In this document: positions 1 to 10,648 of the stretch, one piece after another
Numbering within the stretch: the first letter of the stretch is position 1
Layout: the number at the start of each line of letters is the position of its first letter
Source: Hemileia vastatrix
Lineage: Eukaryota; Basidiomycota; Pucciniomycetes; Pucciniales; Zaghouaniaceae
Length of the DNA: 64,000 nt
Reading direction: 5' to 3'
Assembly (NCBI GenBank): GCA_030280995.1
Contig: JASXTE010000002.1
Location: 3,855,683-3,919,682, forward strand
Translations under genes and position numbers: made by a program
Notes under the pieces: generated by a model
Told to the model about the DNA's origin: nothing
Databases searched by the model: none
What the model saw: only the letters and a program-made list of their open reading frames with translations

Positions 1-25
1 ACGTTACTCTTCATCCTCTTTAATA

Positions 26-3000
26 ATGGAAAATACTGAAAATACCAATGACGCAAATTGAAACATTCCCATTCTTTCCTCTGATAATTTTCATGAATGG
101 CGTATTAGAATGCTTGCTCATCTCACCCGTCATAAACTTAAAAATTTAGTGTTAGGAAAGGAGCCCCAACCTTCTGAAGACGCTTCGCAAGCATCAAAAG
201 ATGATTTTCAATCAAAAGTTGACAAAGCGACTGATATCATTATATCAAAAATTGATGTGGGTAATTTGGCTGCCTTTGTTACTGAAGAAGACATGGAAAA
301 ACCTTGGTCTATTTGGTCTAAACTTAGTGCTCAGTATGCCGCAGATGATGCTTCAAATAGAGCATCAATCTTCACTCGCTATCATGATGTTAAATGTCAT
401 GACAAAGGCCTTAAAACTTTTGTTAACGAATTGAGAACTCGTATCAATGAGCTTGGAGCCGTTGGAGTTTCCGTTGAAGGTGAACTTGAAGCACATCGAA
501 TTCTACGACTCCTTCCTGATTCCTATCAAACGCATAAAGCTCTAATCCTACATTCCTCCGAGGTCACTCATCAAAACCTTTCTGTGCACAACCTACTATC
601 GCGCCTTGCCAGATTGGCTATTGAAATTGAATCTGATTCTGCTGAAAACTCCGCCTCAGCCCTCGTTTCTAATGCCAAAAACTCCGAAAAACCTAAGTGG
701 CCCGTTTGTCGTAATGGCAAACATAATCCTAAAACTAAGCACAGCGAGGAAAATTGTTTTGAACTTCATCCCGAAAAAAGAAAATCTCGTGCTATTAGTC
801 AAAACTCTTCCACATCAACTGAACCTGAGATTCACGCCAACATTAGCTATGGACCAACTAAAATCTTCAAAGCGTCCTCAAGTAATATTTCTCTTGGAAA
901 TCTCATCATCTTTGACAGTGGCGCTACTGTCCATATGTTTCGACACCGTAGGAACTTTAAAAATTATCAATTTTGGCAAAAACCAATTAAACTCGGCAAT
1001 GGATCAATAATTTATAGCCAAGGGATTGGTTCAGTTGACGTAGTTACTCCGAGAGAAGTCATAACTTTGACTAGATGTCTTCACGTCCCATCAATTAATC
1101 AAAACCTCATTGGAATTGGGCCCTTCATTGCCCAGGGCTGTAGTCAAGTTACCAATCCGGACGGCACAGTCTCAATTCTCAAAGATCATGAAATCATTCT
1201 TGATGGAAAATGGGATGCACAAGAAGGACTTATCGTTCTTAATGCTAAGTTCGGTAAGTCTTTCAGTGTTCCTCTTAAATCTTTTCTTTCATCTAATTCA
1301 AAAACTCTTTGGCACAGTAGGTTAGGACACACGAACGATGTTTATCTGGGAAAACTTAAAAATATCCTGGGTTTTGATTTAATCAATGATCTAAGTGTGT
1401 GTGAACCCTGCATAGATGCCAAACATCATAGTCTTCCATTTTCCGGTAAAATTCCCAGAGGGACACGATTTCTTGAATATCTGCATTGTGATTTAAGTGG
1501 CAAAATCACCCCACCTTCCAAAGGGGGTTCACTTTATTATTTTAAAATCACTGACTCATTTACATCCTATTGATTTGTATTTATTATTGAAAAGAAATCT
1601 GATACTTTTCATACATTTTTGAAATTTAAAACGCAAATTGAAAACTCTTCTCAATCTAAAATTGCTAACTTAGTCTGTGATAATGGTACTGAGTTTATCA
1701 ATAAGCATTTTCATGATTTGAGCATTAAGGATGGATTCAAAATTATAACAACGTCACCTTATACTCCTCAGCAAAACCCCATTGCAGAACGAGGAAATCG
1801 CATTACGACAGAAATGGCCAAAGCCCTACTTTTTCATGCAAAAATGCCCGAAGAATTCTGGGGAGAGGCTGTAAACACGGCTGTCTACATTGAAAATCGT
1901 TTACCGTGCGCCTCTATTGATTTTATTACGCCGTACGAAAAGAGATTTGATAAATTGCCAAAGCTTTCACACATGCGAACCTTTGGGTGTGCAGCCTATG
2001 CATTAATTGATAAAAAGTTAAGAAAAGGGAAATTTGCGCCTAATTCCATTAAATGTTGTTTTCTGGGTTATTCAGAAGACACTACTTCCTATCGTCTCTT
2101 ACCACTTGACAACAACCAAATATTCTACTCACACAGTGTTGTCTTTGACAAAGCAACATTCCCACTCTCTAAACATTCAGAAAACCAAATTCAATTGGTT
2201 GACATGTTCACTGAATCTTTTGACGAGCAGATCATGCCAGATTCAGCATCTAATTTACCACTATCTTCAGCCTCAGATAGTCCTCCTGACAATTTTGAAA
2301 GCATTGATGAAGTTTCCGATAATGATCAGTCAAAAAAGGTTGAGAATCGCTTTTGGGAATATAAACTTACTTCGGATAAAGCTATTCAAGATATTAATTC
2401 CAATATAGATCCTAAAAATATTATTGAGGGATCACGAACACGTCAGAAAAGATATCTAAATTCAGCCACCTCGATTCATCAATATCTCTGTTCTACTTCC
2501 GCGTTATTGTCACATTCAGAACATGATTTCACTTCAAACTCTGTCTTCTCTGATCCACTCACCTACTACGAGGCGATTAACCGGGAAGATGGAGATAATT
2601 GGATGGAAGCCATTAAGAAGGAACTCAATATGATCGATGAACAAAAAGTTTGGGAAGTAGTTGAAAAACCAAAAGATGCCCCTTCTATTGGTTCAATCTG
2701 GGTCTTCAAAATAAAAAGAGATGCAGATGGAAATATCAACAAATATAAAGCAAGACTGTGTGCACGTGGTTGTTCCCAAAAGGCAGGTATCAATTATTTT
2801 GAAACATTTGCTCCCACAGGAAGATTGACTACACTACGCGTATTGATGAGTATTGCAAATAGTGAGGACTGGGATTTCGTGCAAATGGACGTCAAGGGTG
2901 CCTTTCTCCATGGCAAACCAGAGGAAGAAGTTTATATGAATTTTCCACTTGGCATGAAGAAACCAGGAAACTTTGTTAATCCCGTGTTATTATTGAAACG

Positions 3001-4159
3001 TTCCCTTTATGGCTTAAAACAAGCATCACGGTGCTGGTACAATGAGCTACTCCAGTTTTTCCATTCGGTGAACTTTTATCCATCATCAGCCGATCCTTGT
3101 CTTTTTATTCATGAAAGTGAAGAAAATCCTTGTTATGTTCACGTTCACGTCAATGACCTTTCAATCTTTGGCAAAAATGTTTCTTGGTTTAAGGAAGCAA
3201 TTAAAGCTCATTTTGAAATGGAAGATTTAGGCGACGCAAAATTTATACTTGGAATGCGTGTCACAAGGGATCGAAAAGCTAAAACATTGTCTCTTTGCCA
3301 AGATCAAGAAATCCAAGATCTCTTGCATTCTTACCAAATGGAGGACTGCAAACCAATCTCCACTCCAATGATGATGAACACACAACTTCAGAAGGCTACA
3401 GAAAACGAAATTCTAGAATTTAATAATTTGAATATCAATTATCGCCGTGCGGTAGGACGTCTCAACTATATTTCACAAGGGACACGCCCAGATATTGCTT
3501 TTGCTAATAGTCAATTAGCGCAACATCTCAATGCACCAGGGATTAATCATTGGATTGCCTTCAAAAGGGTGCTGCGTTATTTAAAAGGATCCATCAATGT
3601 CTCTTTAAATTTTAAAAGTTTTGATTCTTTCACAAATCAAGGTACTCTCAGTCACTCCATGCCAGAGGGTTTTGCCGATGCTGATTGGGCCGGCTGTCGT
3701 GACACACGAAGATCCACTACCGGTTATGTTTTCACTGTCAATGGAACCGCAGTCAGTTGGCGTTGTAAGAAACAACCCACTGTTGCGCTGAGTACCTCAG
3801 AAGCTGAAAGTAAGGCTACTGTGGATGCTGGCCAGGAAGCAATTTGGATGCAAAATTTACTTGTTGATTTAGGGTACGATCAAAAAGTTTCTTCAACACT
3901 TTTTTCTGACAATCAAGGATCTATTGCCTTGTGCAAGAATCCAGTTTTTCACGCTAGAACAAAGCATATCGAAATTCAATTCCATTGGATTAGAGAACAA
4001 ATCATGGAAGGTAGAATAGATCTTCAATACATCCCCACTTCAGATATGCTTGCGGACATATTCACCAAGGCACTTAGCAAGGAAAAATTTACAAGATTTA
4101 CCAAAAGAATTGGTTTATTAGATAAGATTGATAGCAAGGAGGGGTGTGAGAATACATAG
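26..4159 (+). pseudogene. copia A gag-pol polyprotein, broken by two TGA codons
   Basis: One reading frame runs from ATG at 26 to TAG at 4157-4159, interrupted only by in-frame TGA at 59-61 and 1571-1573; no frameshift was seen. In order: a copia-type gag (about 110-700); a Cys/His cluster beginning CRNGKH (about 705); aspartic protease FDSGAT near 911; the pre-integrase H-H-C-C region (WHSRLGH ... CEPC, about 1310-1430); integrase catalytic D in HCDLSG, D in CDNGTEF, E in IAERGN; reverse transcriptase (WVFKIKRD, YGLKQA); RNase H (STSEAE, ADADWAG, KHIEIQFH). The RT catalytic pair, normally Val-Asp-Asp, reads Val-Asn-Asp (AAT at 3152-3154), so the enzyme would be dead even with the stops read through. 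The last 15 nt overlap the 3' LTR. Confidence 0.9.
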
Positions 4160-4395
4160 CTTCTCTAATATTCTGTTTTCTTCTAATTTAGTACGTTTCT
4201 ATACAATGTGTTATTTCTACATATACGTGATTTCTGTATTTCTATTTTAGTCCTTTTATGTCCCTGTTTTAGATCACTTTTCTCATGTCATTGTGCTATA
4301 CAATCTTATTCTAATAATATCTTTGGGCGTTTGTACCTACTTAAATAGAGAGCTGATGTCTGTTGTGTTTTCTTCATCTCTGTTATTCGCGCTCA
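4145..4395 (+). repeat. 3' LTR of copia A (right end uncertain)
   Basis: It starts TGTGAGAATAC immediately after the polypurine tract AAGGAGGGG, the normal junction in LTR elements. The right end is placed at a CGCTCA (4390-4395) only because LTRs usually end in CA. A copy of the segment from 4375 (CTCTGTTATTCGCGC) recurs at 4581, so the true boundary may lie elsewhere between 4395 and 4480. Confidence 0.55.
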
Positions 4396-4480
4396 AAAAT
4401 ATTCTTTACCTTTATAGGTTTGTTTTGTTATAGCTCATTTGATTAGGACATAGATTAATTTTCCTCCTGTCATGATCTCA

Positions 4481-4775
4481 GGTATTTTCGCAGAGATCAT
4501 TCATCAGGAGAGTTTTGGGGCTGTTTACTAATAGGGCGGGTGTTTAATTTATTAAAGGTTTATTACTACTATTGCAATATGATCTCTGTTATTCGCGCTC
4601 AAAAATATTCTTTACCTTTATAGGTATTTTCTCAGAGATCATTCATCAGGAGAGTTTCGGGGCTGTTTACTAATAGGGCGGGTGTTTAATTTATTAAAGG
4701 TATTTTTGCAGAGATCATTCATCAGGAGAGTTTCGGGGCTGTTTACTAATAGGGCGGGTGTTTAATTTATTAAAG
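4481..4775 (+). repeat. 77-bp minisatellite, three copies
   Basis: Three near-identical 77-bp units lie at 4481-4557, 4623-4699 and 4699-4775; each starts GGTATTTT, contains CATCAGGAGAG and AATAGGGCGGG, and ends TTATTAAAG. Units 2 and 3 abut. Units 1 and 2 are separated by about 65 bp that repeats the sequence at 4375-4418, which suggests one larger duplication. It is non-coding. Confidence 0.85.
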
Positions 4776-7109
4776 ATTTGGAATCTTTCACAAGCCAATG
4801 AATCAAAAATGATTTATGTCCAAAAATATTTTTTGGCAATACCCTCCCCTACTATTTGCCATAACAGGGGGTGAGGATCACCATTTTTTTTCTATATCAG
4901 AAAAAAATTTATGACAAAAAAATGGCAATACCCTTCCTTGTGTTTTATTGAAGTAGGGGCATAGATTGCCAAAATTTATGTTCATTGCATAAATTAGCAT
5001 GAAAAAAATTCTTATAAGATAATTTACAAACCTAAATTAATGAAACTTCAAGAAAAAATGTGAGTGGAAATTGTCTGTGACCAAAGTCAATGAAATAAAA
5101 CACAAATGTATACATAAACCTCATGAGAAAAACAAATTTCCTCATGATTACCGTTATAAGACACATGGACAATGGCTAATAAATTTAGGTAAGTAGAGTA
5201 TAATATATGACTTGTAAAATGTTAATTTTTGAAATAAAAATAAAATCTGACAACCTATATTACACCCCATACTTTTTCTTTCTATATAATGTTTTTTGTT
5301 TTACCTCACCTTTTTCTCATACCTTATCAATCCTATTGAACAGCTCCCTATTGATTTGAAAAGAAAAGCCAAAGTGAGTAAATTCTCCCAGTATTTTAAT
5401 TCAGGTGGTGCTTTATTTGTCTTAAAATTTGATGAAACTTACCTTAAAAAGCTCTCCTCAAACTACCTGAAAGAAATAGTCCCAAAAATTGCCAAAAAAG
5501 AGTCCCAAAAGTTCAACAAAAGAGCCCCAAATGTTTCCAAAAAAAAGTTCCCCAAAAATTCCCAAAAAGTGTTTCAAAAGTTTCTAAAAAATTGTCCTGA
5601 AAGTACCCTAAAACCTCCCCCAAAATTTCCAGAAACGTGCCAAAAGGTTTCCAGAAAAGTGGAAAAAAGTGCCAAAAAAAGTTTCAGCAATCATCCAAAA
5701 AAGTTCCGAAATGACTTAAAAACACTTTAAAATGATTTTTAAATGATTCCAAATGGTTTCCAAAAGTTTCTGAGCATTTCCAAATTAATTTAGTGAAAAA
5801 ATAGACCTGAAACAGCCAAAAAAACACCTAGAATTCAATGAGAAATTATTGGAAAATGTTTCTGGAAGGCTTTAACCAAATAAAATACCAAAAATAGGCC
5901 AAAAACACCTGAAAGTAAGTGGAAATTTCCAGAAAAATTTTTTCAAATAATTTCTGAATTATTCCAAAGAAATTTAGTAAAGAAAAAGGCTAAAAAAGTG
6001 AAAATGCCTAAAAATCACCAAAAAGTCAATAAATCAAGAATAAAAATGATAGAGAGCCAGAAAAAAATGAAAAAAAGGGGAGTAAAAGGGAAATAAGAAC
6101 AGATATATCAAAAATCAAACACAAAAGATGATAAAAAAGAAACAAAAAAAAGAGACAAGAAAAAAGACATTTCAATTAGCAATTAAATTTAAAAAAATGA
6201 AAAAGTGACTTACTTTGAGTGCTGTGAAGTAAGAAGTATCCAAACCAACAATGGATGATGAAAGTAAGAGATGAAGAGAAGATGAAATATATTAGTGAGA
6301 CAGAATTTTAGAAATGTTATGCTTTTGAAAATGTTATGTGATTTCAAGTCTGGGAGCTGACCCAAAATGAATGAAACTGAGAAACTGGGGAATTCTATTG
6401 GCAAAAATTATTACACAAAAAACAAAATTGTAAATCAGTTAAGCTAGGCCCTCAAATTGAGAGTCTGCAGAAGTGGTCTCAAGTTGATGGCAGACTGAAA
6501 GTGGCATGTTATGTTAGTGAACAGTGGTAAAGATTAAGAGTAAGTGTATGATTATGGGATTGATTAAGTTCCAGTAAGTCATATACCTCTCTCATATGAA
6601 TAAAACCTTAAGGATTAGGTAAAAAAAATCAAGGTTTTGGAACTTTTGTACCTAGTGTTGGCGTCTTTGTACCTAGTGCTGACTAATCATGATGATAAAG
6701 GGAAGTCTTTTGATGACTTGTTTGACCCAAAAGAAGACATTTTTGGGGACAAATATGCTGTTGAAATACACCTGTCAAGGGCAGGTATATTGCATTTTTT
6801 GATTGCAGGTTTGGTACCTTTTTTGTCTTGTGTTTATGTGGCATATTTGGTAATGTTTAAGACCCCCTATTATATATATATATATATTTAAATATATTTA
6901 AATTCAAAAATATGGAAGGAAAGTGTTAAAAACCAAAAATTGAGTAAATTAAAAATATTATAAAAATTATCTCAGTCAAATTATTGAAAAACCAGTATAT
7001 TATGTGAAATAAATTGACTATTTTAAATATTAATCATGGTGATATTATCTTAAAAAGGTAAAATTAAATTTGAAAAGGGATTAAATTAAATTTTAAAATA
7101 CGTTTAATC
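4776..7109. other. AT-rich non-coding stretch with irregular A/C-rich repeats
   Basis: I see no recognisable gene. Between about 5440 and 5990 the sequence is a drifting series of CCAAAA/CCCAAAAA/TTTCC blocks, which creates a lysine/proline/phenylalanine-rich open frame (5296-5730) of no protein-like complexity. A short open frame at 6637-6891 resembles nothing I know and runs into an (AT)n tract near 6870-6890. The motif GGCAATACCCT (4834, and near 4942) recurs at 9450-9560 on the other strand and at 31786, so parts are dispersed repeats. Confidence 0.6.
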
Positions 7110-7307
7110 GGGGTTATTAAAGTTAGAAATGTTCAATTATTTAAAATTTATTTCACAACACAAAAAGAGAGCCACAAACTTGACATTAATCCTTATTAAA
7201 AAGGTGTTTTGTGGGGAAAATATGGCATGTTTTAAAAAATAATCATGGTTGATTTGGTTGAAAAAAGAGGTATTGTAAAATGGAAGAATTCTAACTTTGA
7301 TACCCCC
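7110..7307 (-). mobile_element. MITE of about 200 bp, GGGGGTATCAAAGTTAG type
   Basis: The right end reads ...CTAACTTTGATACCCCC and the left end is a decayed inverse (GGGGTTATTAAAGTTAG). The interior is the reverse complement of the element at 27725-27921, with CAACCATGATTATTTTTTAA in both. It is non-coding and non-autonomous. GGGGGT at the tip plus a TAA/TTA-like flank resembles PIF/Harbinger termini. Confidence 0.7.
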
Positions 7308-7437
7308 TAATGCAAAAAATTAATAACTATTTCATTTTATCTTTCAAAAATTTGAAACTTAAAATTTTCATTTGACTTATAAATTATTCAATCATCTTTT
7401 TTTAAAAAGAATTCAACTAGTGTGCTGTATCTTATTA

Positions 7438-7600
7438 GGGGGTGTCAGTTCTGGCAAATCCGCACTTACAAATCCGCACTTAAATTTGACCAAATCCGCA
7501 CTTAATTAAGTGCGGATTTCCAAAACACACTAGCCCCAATACTGGTGGATTTCAAAATGAAATAAGTCACTTATTTCACTCAAATCCGCACTTTCTCAAC
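7438..7600 (+). repeat. Left terminal region of H1 with repeated AAATCCGCACTT boxes
   Basis: After the 17-bp terminal repeat, the box AAATCCGCACTT appears at 7455, 7470, 7492 and about 7579. The 7492 copy is half of a perfect 28-bp palindrome (7492-7519, centre TTAATTAA). The right end has the same palindrome with one extra T (10597-10625). These look like subterminal transposase-binding sites; binding is inferred. Confidence 0.75.
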
Positions 7601-7744
7601 CAAAAGTGCTGATTTCACCATCAAGTCCCATTTCACTGATTTGTCAGCATCATCCCATTCATACGCAGCACTCCACATCATAACACTTCATAACTCAAAA
7701 CATCGTACATCACTTACATCTTCATATCATATCATATAAGAGTC

Positions 7745-8275
7745 ATGCCTTCCTCACTTTCAAATCGTGATAAATTACATAAAGCAATGACTTTCATGGC
7801 GCTTGAACTGCTCTTGGACTCTGATTCCGATTCTGATCTAGAAGAAGATTTTGTCGTTTTATCAAAAATGGCCAGGAAATGTTACCTTCTTCCCGGAAAG
7901 CCTCAAGTACTTCATACCCCCAAGTACACCATCCAAACACTTCTTAACCTATCTACACCCAGTTTTAGACAGCTGTTCAGGACTTCTCAGGAATTTTTCC
8001 TTAAATTGCTTGAGCTTATTCAGGATCATCCCATATTTCACAATAATTCTCAAAAAGAACAACGACATCCTTCAATTCAATTGGCCATCACACTATGCCG
8101 TTTGGGTTCAAATGGTAATGGAGCCGCTTTGAAACGTTTAGAAAATGTCTTTGATTTAGGGTATGGTTCAGTTAACACTTATACCAAACGATGTATCACT
8201 GCCATCAACTCCTTGGAATCATCCCCCTTTTCCCCCCTTTGGCTGCCTCATTCACCCCTCCTTGGCTCACTCTAA
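7745..8275 (+). pseudogene. PIF/Harbinger transposase, N-terminal fragment
   Basis: The frame begins MPSSLSNRDK and contains an acidic LLDSDSDSDL segment followed by TLLNLSTPSFRQLF and LAITLCRLGSNGNG, then LENVFDLGYGSVNTY, the helix-turn-helix-like part that precedes the DDE core in HARBI1-type enzymes. The same N-terminus occurs in a minus-strand copy starting at 37167. Native sequence stops near 8220, and the last residues come from the C/T-rich repeat that replaces the catalytic domain. The start is the first ATG after the left terminal region. Function is lost. Confidence 0.75.
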
Positions 8276-8424
8276 CCTCCCTTTTCTCCCTCTTTGGTCT
8301 CATCTCTCCCTTTCTCCCCCTTCTTGGTCTCCTCATATCTTTCCCTCATTCCACTCCACCCCCCACCAAATCCCCCAAATCCTCCCTCCAAATCCCCACC
8401 AAACCCGCCTCTAACCCCCCCTCC

Positions 8425-8577
8425 AACCCCCCCCTCCAAACCCCCCCTCCAAACCCCCCCTCCAAACCCCCCCTCCAAACCCCCCCTCCAAACCCCCCCT
8501 CCAAACCCCCCCTCCAAACCCCCCCTCCAAACCCCCCCTCCAAACCCCCCCTCCAAACCCCCCCTCCAAACCCCCCT
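8425..8577 (+). repeat. 13-bp C-rich minisatellite
   Basis: About a dozen tandem copies of a 13-bp unit (AAACCCCCCCTCC) follow a looser C/T-rich stretch from 8230. Every frame is open on both strands, which explains Pro-rich and Gly-rich open frames here; none is a gene. The minus strand carries runs of seven G every 13 bp. Confidence 0.9.
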
Positions 8578-8650
8578 CCTATCCCCCTAAGGCATGGGGA
8601 GGGAAGACAAGCCTGTGTTGATAGAATTGAAAGGGATGGAGATTGGTGCA

Positions 8651-9083
8651 AACAGAGTGTGAAAATAGGAGGATGAACTCTGTTCTTCGGGCAAAGAACA
8701 GAGTTCACTTCCATTCACTTATATTTCTTTTTTCTCAACTCATCTCTCCAGGTAAGTCATTTTATTCTTTTTAAACAGAGTGTGAAAATAGGAGGATGAA
8801 CTCTGTTCTTCAGGCGAAGAACAGAGTTCACTTCCATTCACTTATATTTCTTTTTTCTCAACTCATCTCTCCAGGTAAGTCATTTTATTCTTTTTAAACA
8901 GAGTGTGAAAATAGGAGGATGAACTCTGTTCTTCGGGCGAAGAACAGAGTTCACTTCCATTCACTTATATTTCTTTTTTCTCAACTCATCTCTCCAGGTA
9001 AGTCATTTTATTCTTTTTAAACAGAGTGTGAAAATAGGAGGATGAACTCTGTTCTTCGGGCGAAGAACAGAGTTCACTTCCAT
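8651..9083 (+). repeat. 123-bp minisatellite with a hairpin and a splice-donor motif
   Basis: Units start at 8651, 8774, 8897 and 9020, exactly 123 bp apart; the fourth is partial. Each starts AACAGAGTGTGAAAATAGG and carries a dyad whose arm is GAACTCTGTTCTTC. The first three also contain CTCTCCAGGTAAGTC, a consensus 5' splice site. Copy 4 has two perfect 15-nt arms around GG. The same CTCTCCAGGTAAGTCATTT occurs once on the minus strand near 33880-33896, where it is not repeated. Confidence 0.9.
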
Positions 9084-9430
9084 AAAATATTAGCTGAAAC
9101 ATAGTTTTCAATTCTGTAAAAACAGTTGTAAGTAATAGAAAAAGTCACTGATTTTTTTTATATGTAATCTGAAATTTTTTAATAAAATTATTGTATTTAA
9201 GAATTGCAATATTGTCAATCAATCTTTATTGATCAACTTAATTTAATAAAGTATTATATAAATAAGTTGCTTCAAAAAATACTTTGCATTGAACCTAGTT
9301 TCTAGACTTGATCTGCATTTTGGCTTAAGGAATTGTCATTACTTTAAAAGTAGTATACTTGACATATCTTATTTATATATTAATTAATTTATGTAATTAT
9401 ATTGTATTTTGATGACTTTCACCCTTTACT

Positions 9431-9598
9431 TCAATAAAATGCAGGGGAGGGTATTGCCAATTTTTTAAATCCGACATGTGAAATTGATGACTTAGAAAAA
9501 TTTGGTGGTACCCACCCCTTGTTTCAATAAAATGCAGGGGAGGGCATTGCCAATTTTTTAAATCTGACATGTGAAATTGATGACTTAGAAAAATTTAG
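9431..9598 (+). repeat. 93-bp tandem duplication
   Basis: Two copies begin TCAATAAAATGCAGGGGAGG at 9431 and 9524 and run through GACATGTGAAATTGATGAC to GAAAAATTT. The GGGTATTGCC part is the inverse of GGCAATACCC seen at 4834, so this belongs to a dispersed family. Confidence 0.85.
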
Positions 9599-9734
9599 AT
9601 AAGCAAACTTATTGACTAGAAAGTAAAGATAGAAAATTTTTATTATACATTCAAATTTTTGTCAAAAATAACGTACTATATTCTTTTCCTTTTATAAGTC
9701 AGCATATAAGAAAATATTACCAAAATTAAATTAA

Positions 9735-10294
9735 CTAGAAAAACAATTTATCAATTGAAAAGGTCAAGTAATTTTTTAATGTCCTCATAAGATTGGCCAT
9801 TTTTAACACATTCCATAATGAAATCTTTTTTTTAAAACTCTCTTGTTTTTCCAATTCACAAGTAGCCATTTCTCTTTGAAATTGACGGTCATTTACTCTT
9901 TCCATCTGCTCTACCTCAAATTTTTTTTCTTCCAAATCTAAGGCTTGCTGATCTTTCCTTAGCATATGATCAAACTTCATCTTCTCAAAGTCAAGGGCAT
10001 TATTTGCAATAGTTGATTTCGCTGAGAAAATTAAATTGAAATAAATAAATAAATGAGTTAATGATTAAGATATATAGTAAACAAAACTTACTTATATCTT
10101 TTTTTTTCAAAATAATCCTCAAGGGAGCCAAATGAGCTTGTTGAAGTATTACCACGTTTTAATAGATGGTTCAAGTTCATTGAAGTTGAGGCTCGACGCT
10201 TTAGTTTGGAGTTTGAACAAGAGGCTTCAGGAAGTTCTTCTAAAGCAGCTTCTAAAGAGGTATTCACATTTCCAGAAAAACTGGCACATAGCAA
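9735..10294 (-). pseudogene. Myb-like partner gene of H1, C-terminal remnant
   Basis: Two adjacent minus-strand frames (10294-10088 and 9980-9735) resemble the end of the Myb/SANT-like gene seen at 30302-31333: a Ser/Thr-rich part ending FGSLEDYFEKK, then an EKKKFE-type charged coiled coil (LEEKKFEVEQMERVNDRQ). GTAAGT (10091-10086) and a CTCAG acceptor (ending 10022) mark a likely 70-bp intron between them, in the place where the other copy also has one. The join is out of frame at an A-run, and the DNA-binding N-terminus is absent. Confidence 0.55.
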
Positions 10295-10504
10295 GAAAAA
10301 AGATTAAAAAGTAGAAGAAATAAGTAAAAAAGAATGTAAACATGCCTGGTCAAAATATTGAAAATGTCAGGAAGGGGTGTGTGCCGAGGATTGATGGGTA
10401 GGTAGCGAGGAAGGTCAGTGTGTCACATGTGACAGGGATGGGGTAAGAAAGGAAGGGATGTTTTGTGGCTAAAATGTGGTTGTGAAAAAAAACGGGAAAA
10501 AAGT

Positions 10505-10643
10505 GCTGATTTGAGGTCATAACTGACACCCTTTTTTGAAATAAGTGACTTTTTTGCAAAATTTAAGTGCTGATTTGTAAGTGCTGATTTGGTTTGAAAT
10601 CCGCACTTAATTTAAGTGCGGATTTTCCAGAACTGACACCCCC
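10505..10643 (-). repeat. Right terminal region of H1
   Basis: This is the inverted counterpart of the left end: GTGCTGATTT boxes, a palindrome at 10597-10625 (AAATCCGCACTT ... AAGTGCGGATTT) and the terminal CCAGAACTGACACCCCC ending at 10643. A further GAACTGACACCCCC end occurs at 37458-37471, belonging to a different copy. Confidence 0.75.
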
Positions 10644-10648
10644 TATTA

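Larger units (their letters stand above)
1..4395 (+). mobile_element. Ty1/copia retrotransposon A (5' LTR outside window)
   Basis: The domain order gag, protease, integrase, reverse transcriptase, RNase H is that of Ty1/copia (Pseudoviridae-type) elements. The window opens 25 bases before the gag start, so the 5' LTR and primer site are not visible. The 3' side shows a purine tract (AAGGAGGGG, ending 4144) directly followed by TGTGAG, the expected start of the 3' LTR. The LTR end at 4395 is a guess, because there is no second LTR to compare. Copy number and insertion age cannot be judged from here. Confidence 0.85.
7438..10643 (+). mobile_element. PIF/Harbinger-like DNA transposon H1
   Basis: Terminal inverted repeats GGGGGTGTCAGTTCTGG at 7438 and the matching CCAGAACTGACACCCCC ending at 10643 enclose 3.2 kb. 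The pentamer TATTA flanks both ends (7433-7437, 10644-10648). Inside are a transposase fragment on + (7745-8275) and a Myb-partner remnant on - (9735-10294), the usual convergent two-gene plan of this superfamily. The DDE core is missing and its place is taken by minisatellites (8230-9083), so the element cannot move by itself. Confidence 0.8.

Noticed and set aside
5296..5730. 144-codon lysine-rich frame
   Set aside because: Composition follows drifting CCAAAA repeats; there is no domain, and neighbouring DNA of the same type is not open.
6637..6891. 84-codon frame with hydrophobic ends
   Set aside because: No family recognised, and it runs into an (AT)n tract; too weak to call a gene.
8272..8714. 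Gly-rich and Pro-rich open frames on both strands
   Set aside because: They are produced by the 13-bp C-rich minisatellite, which has no stop codon in any frame.
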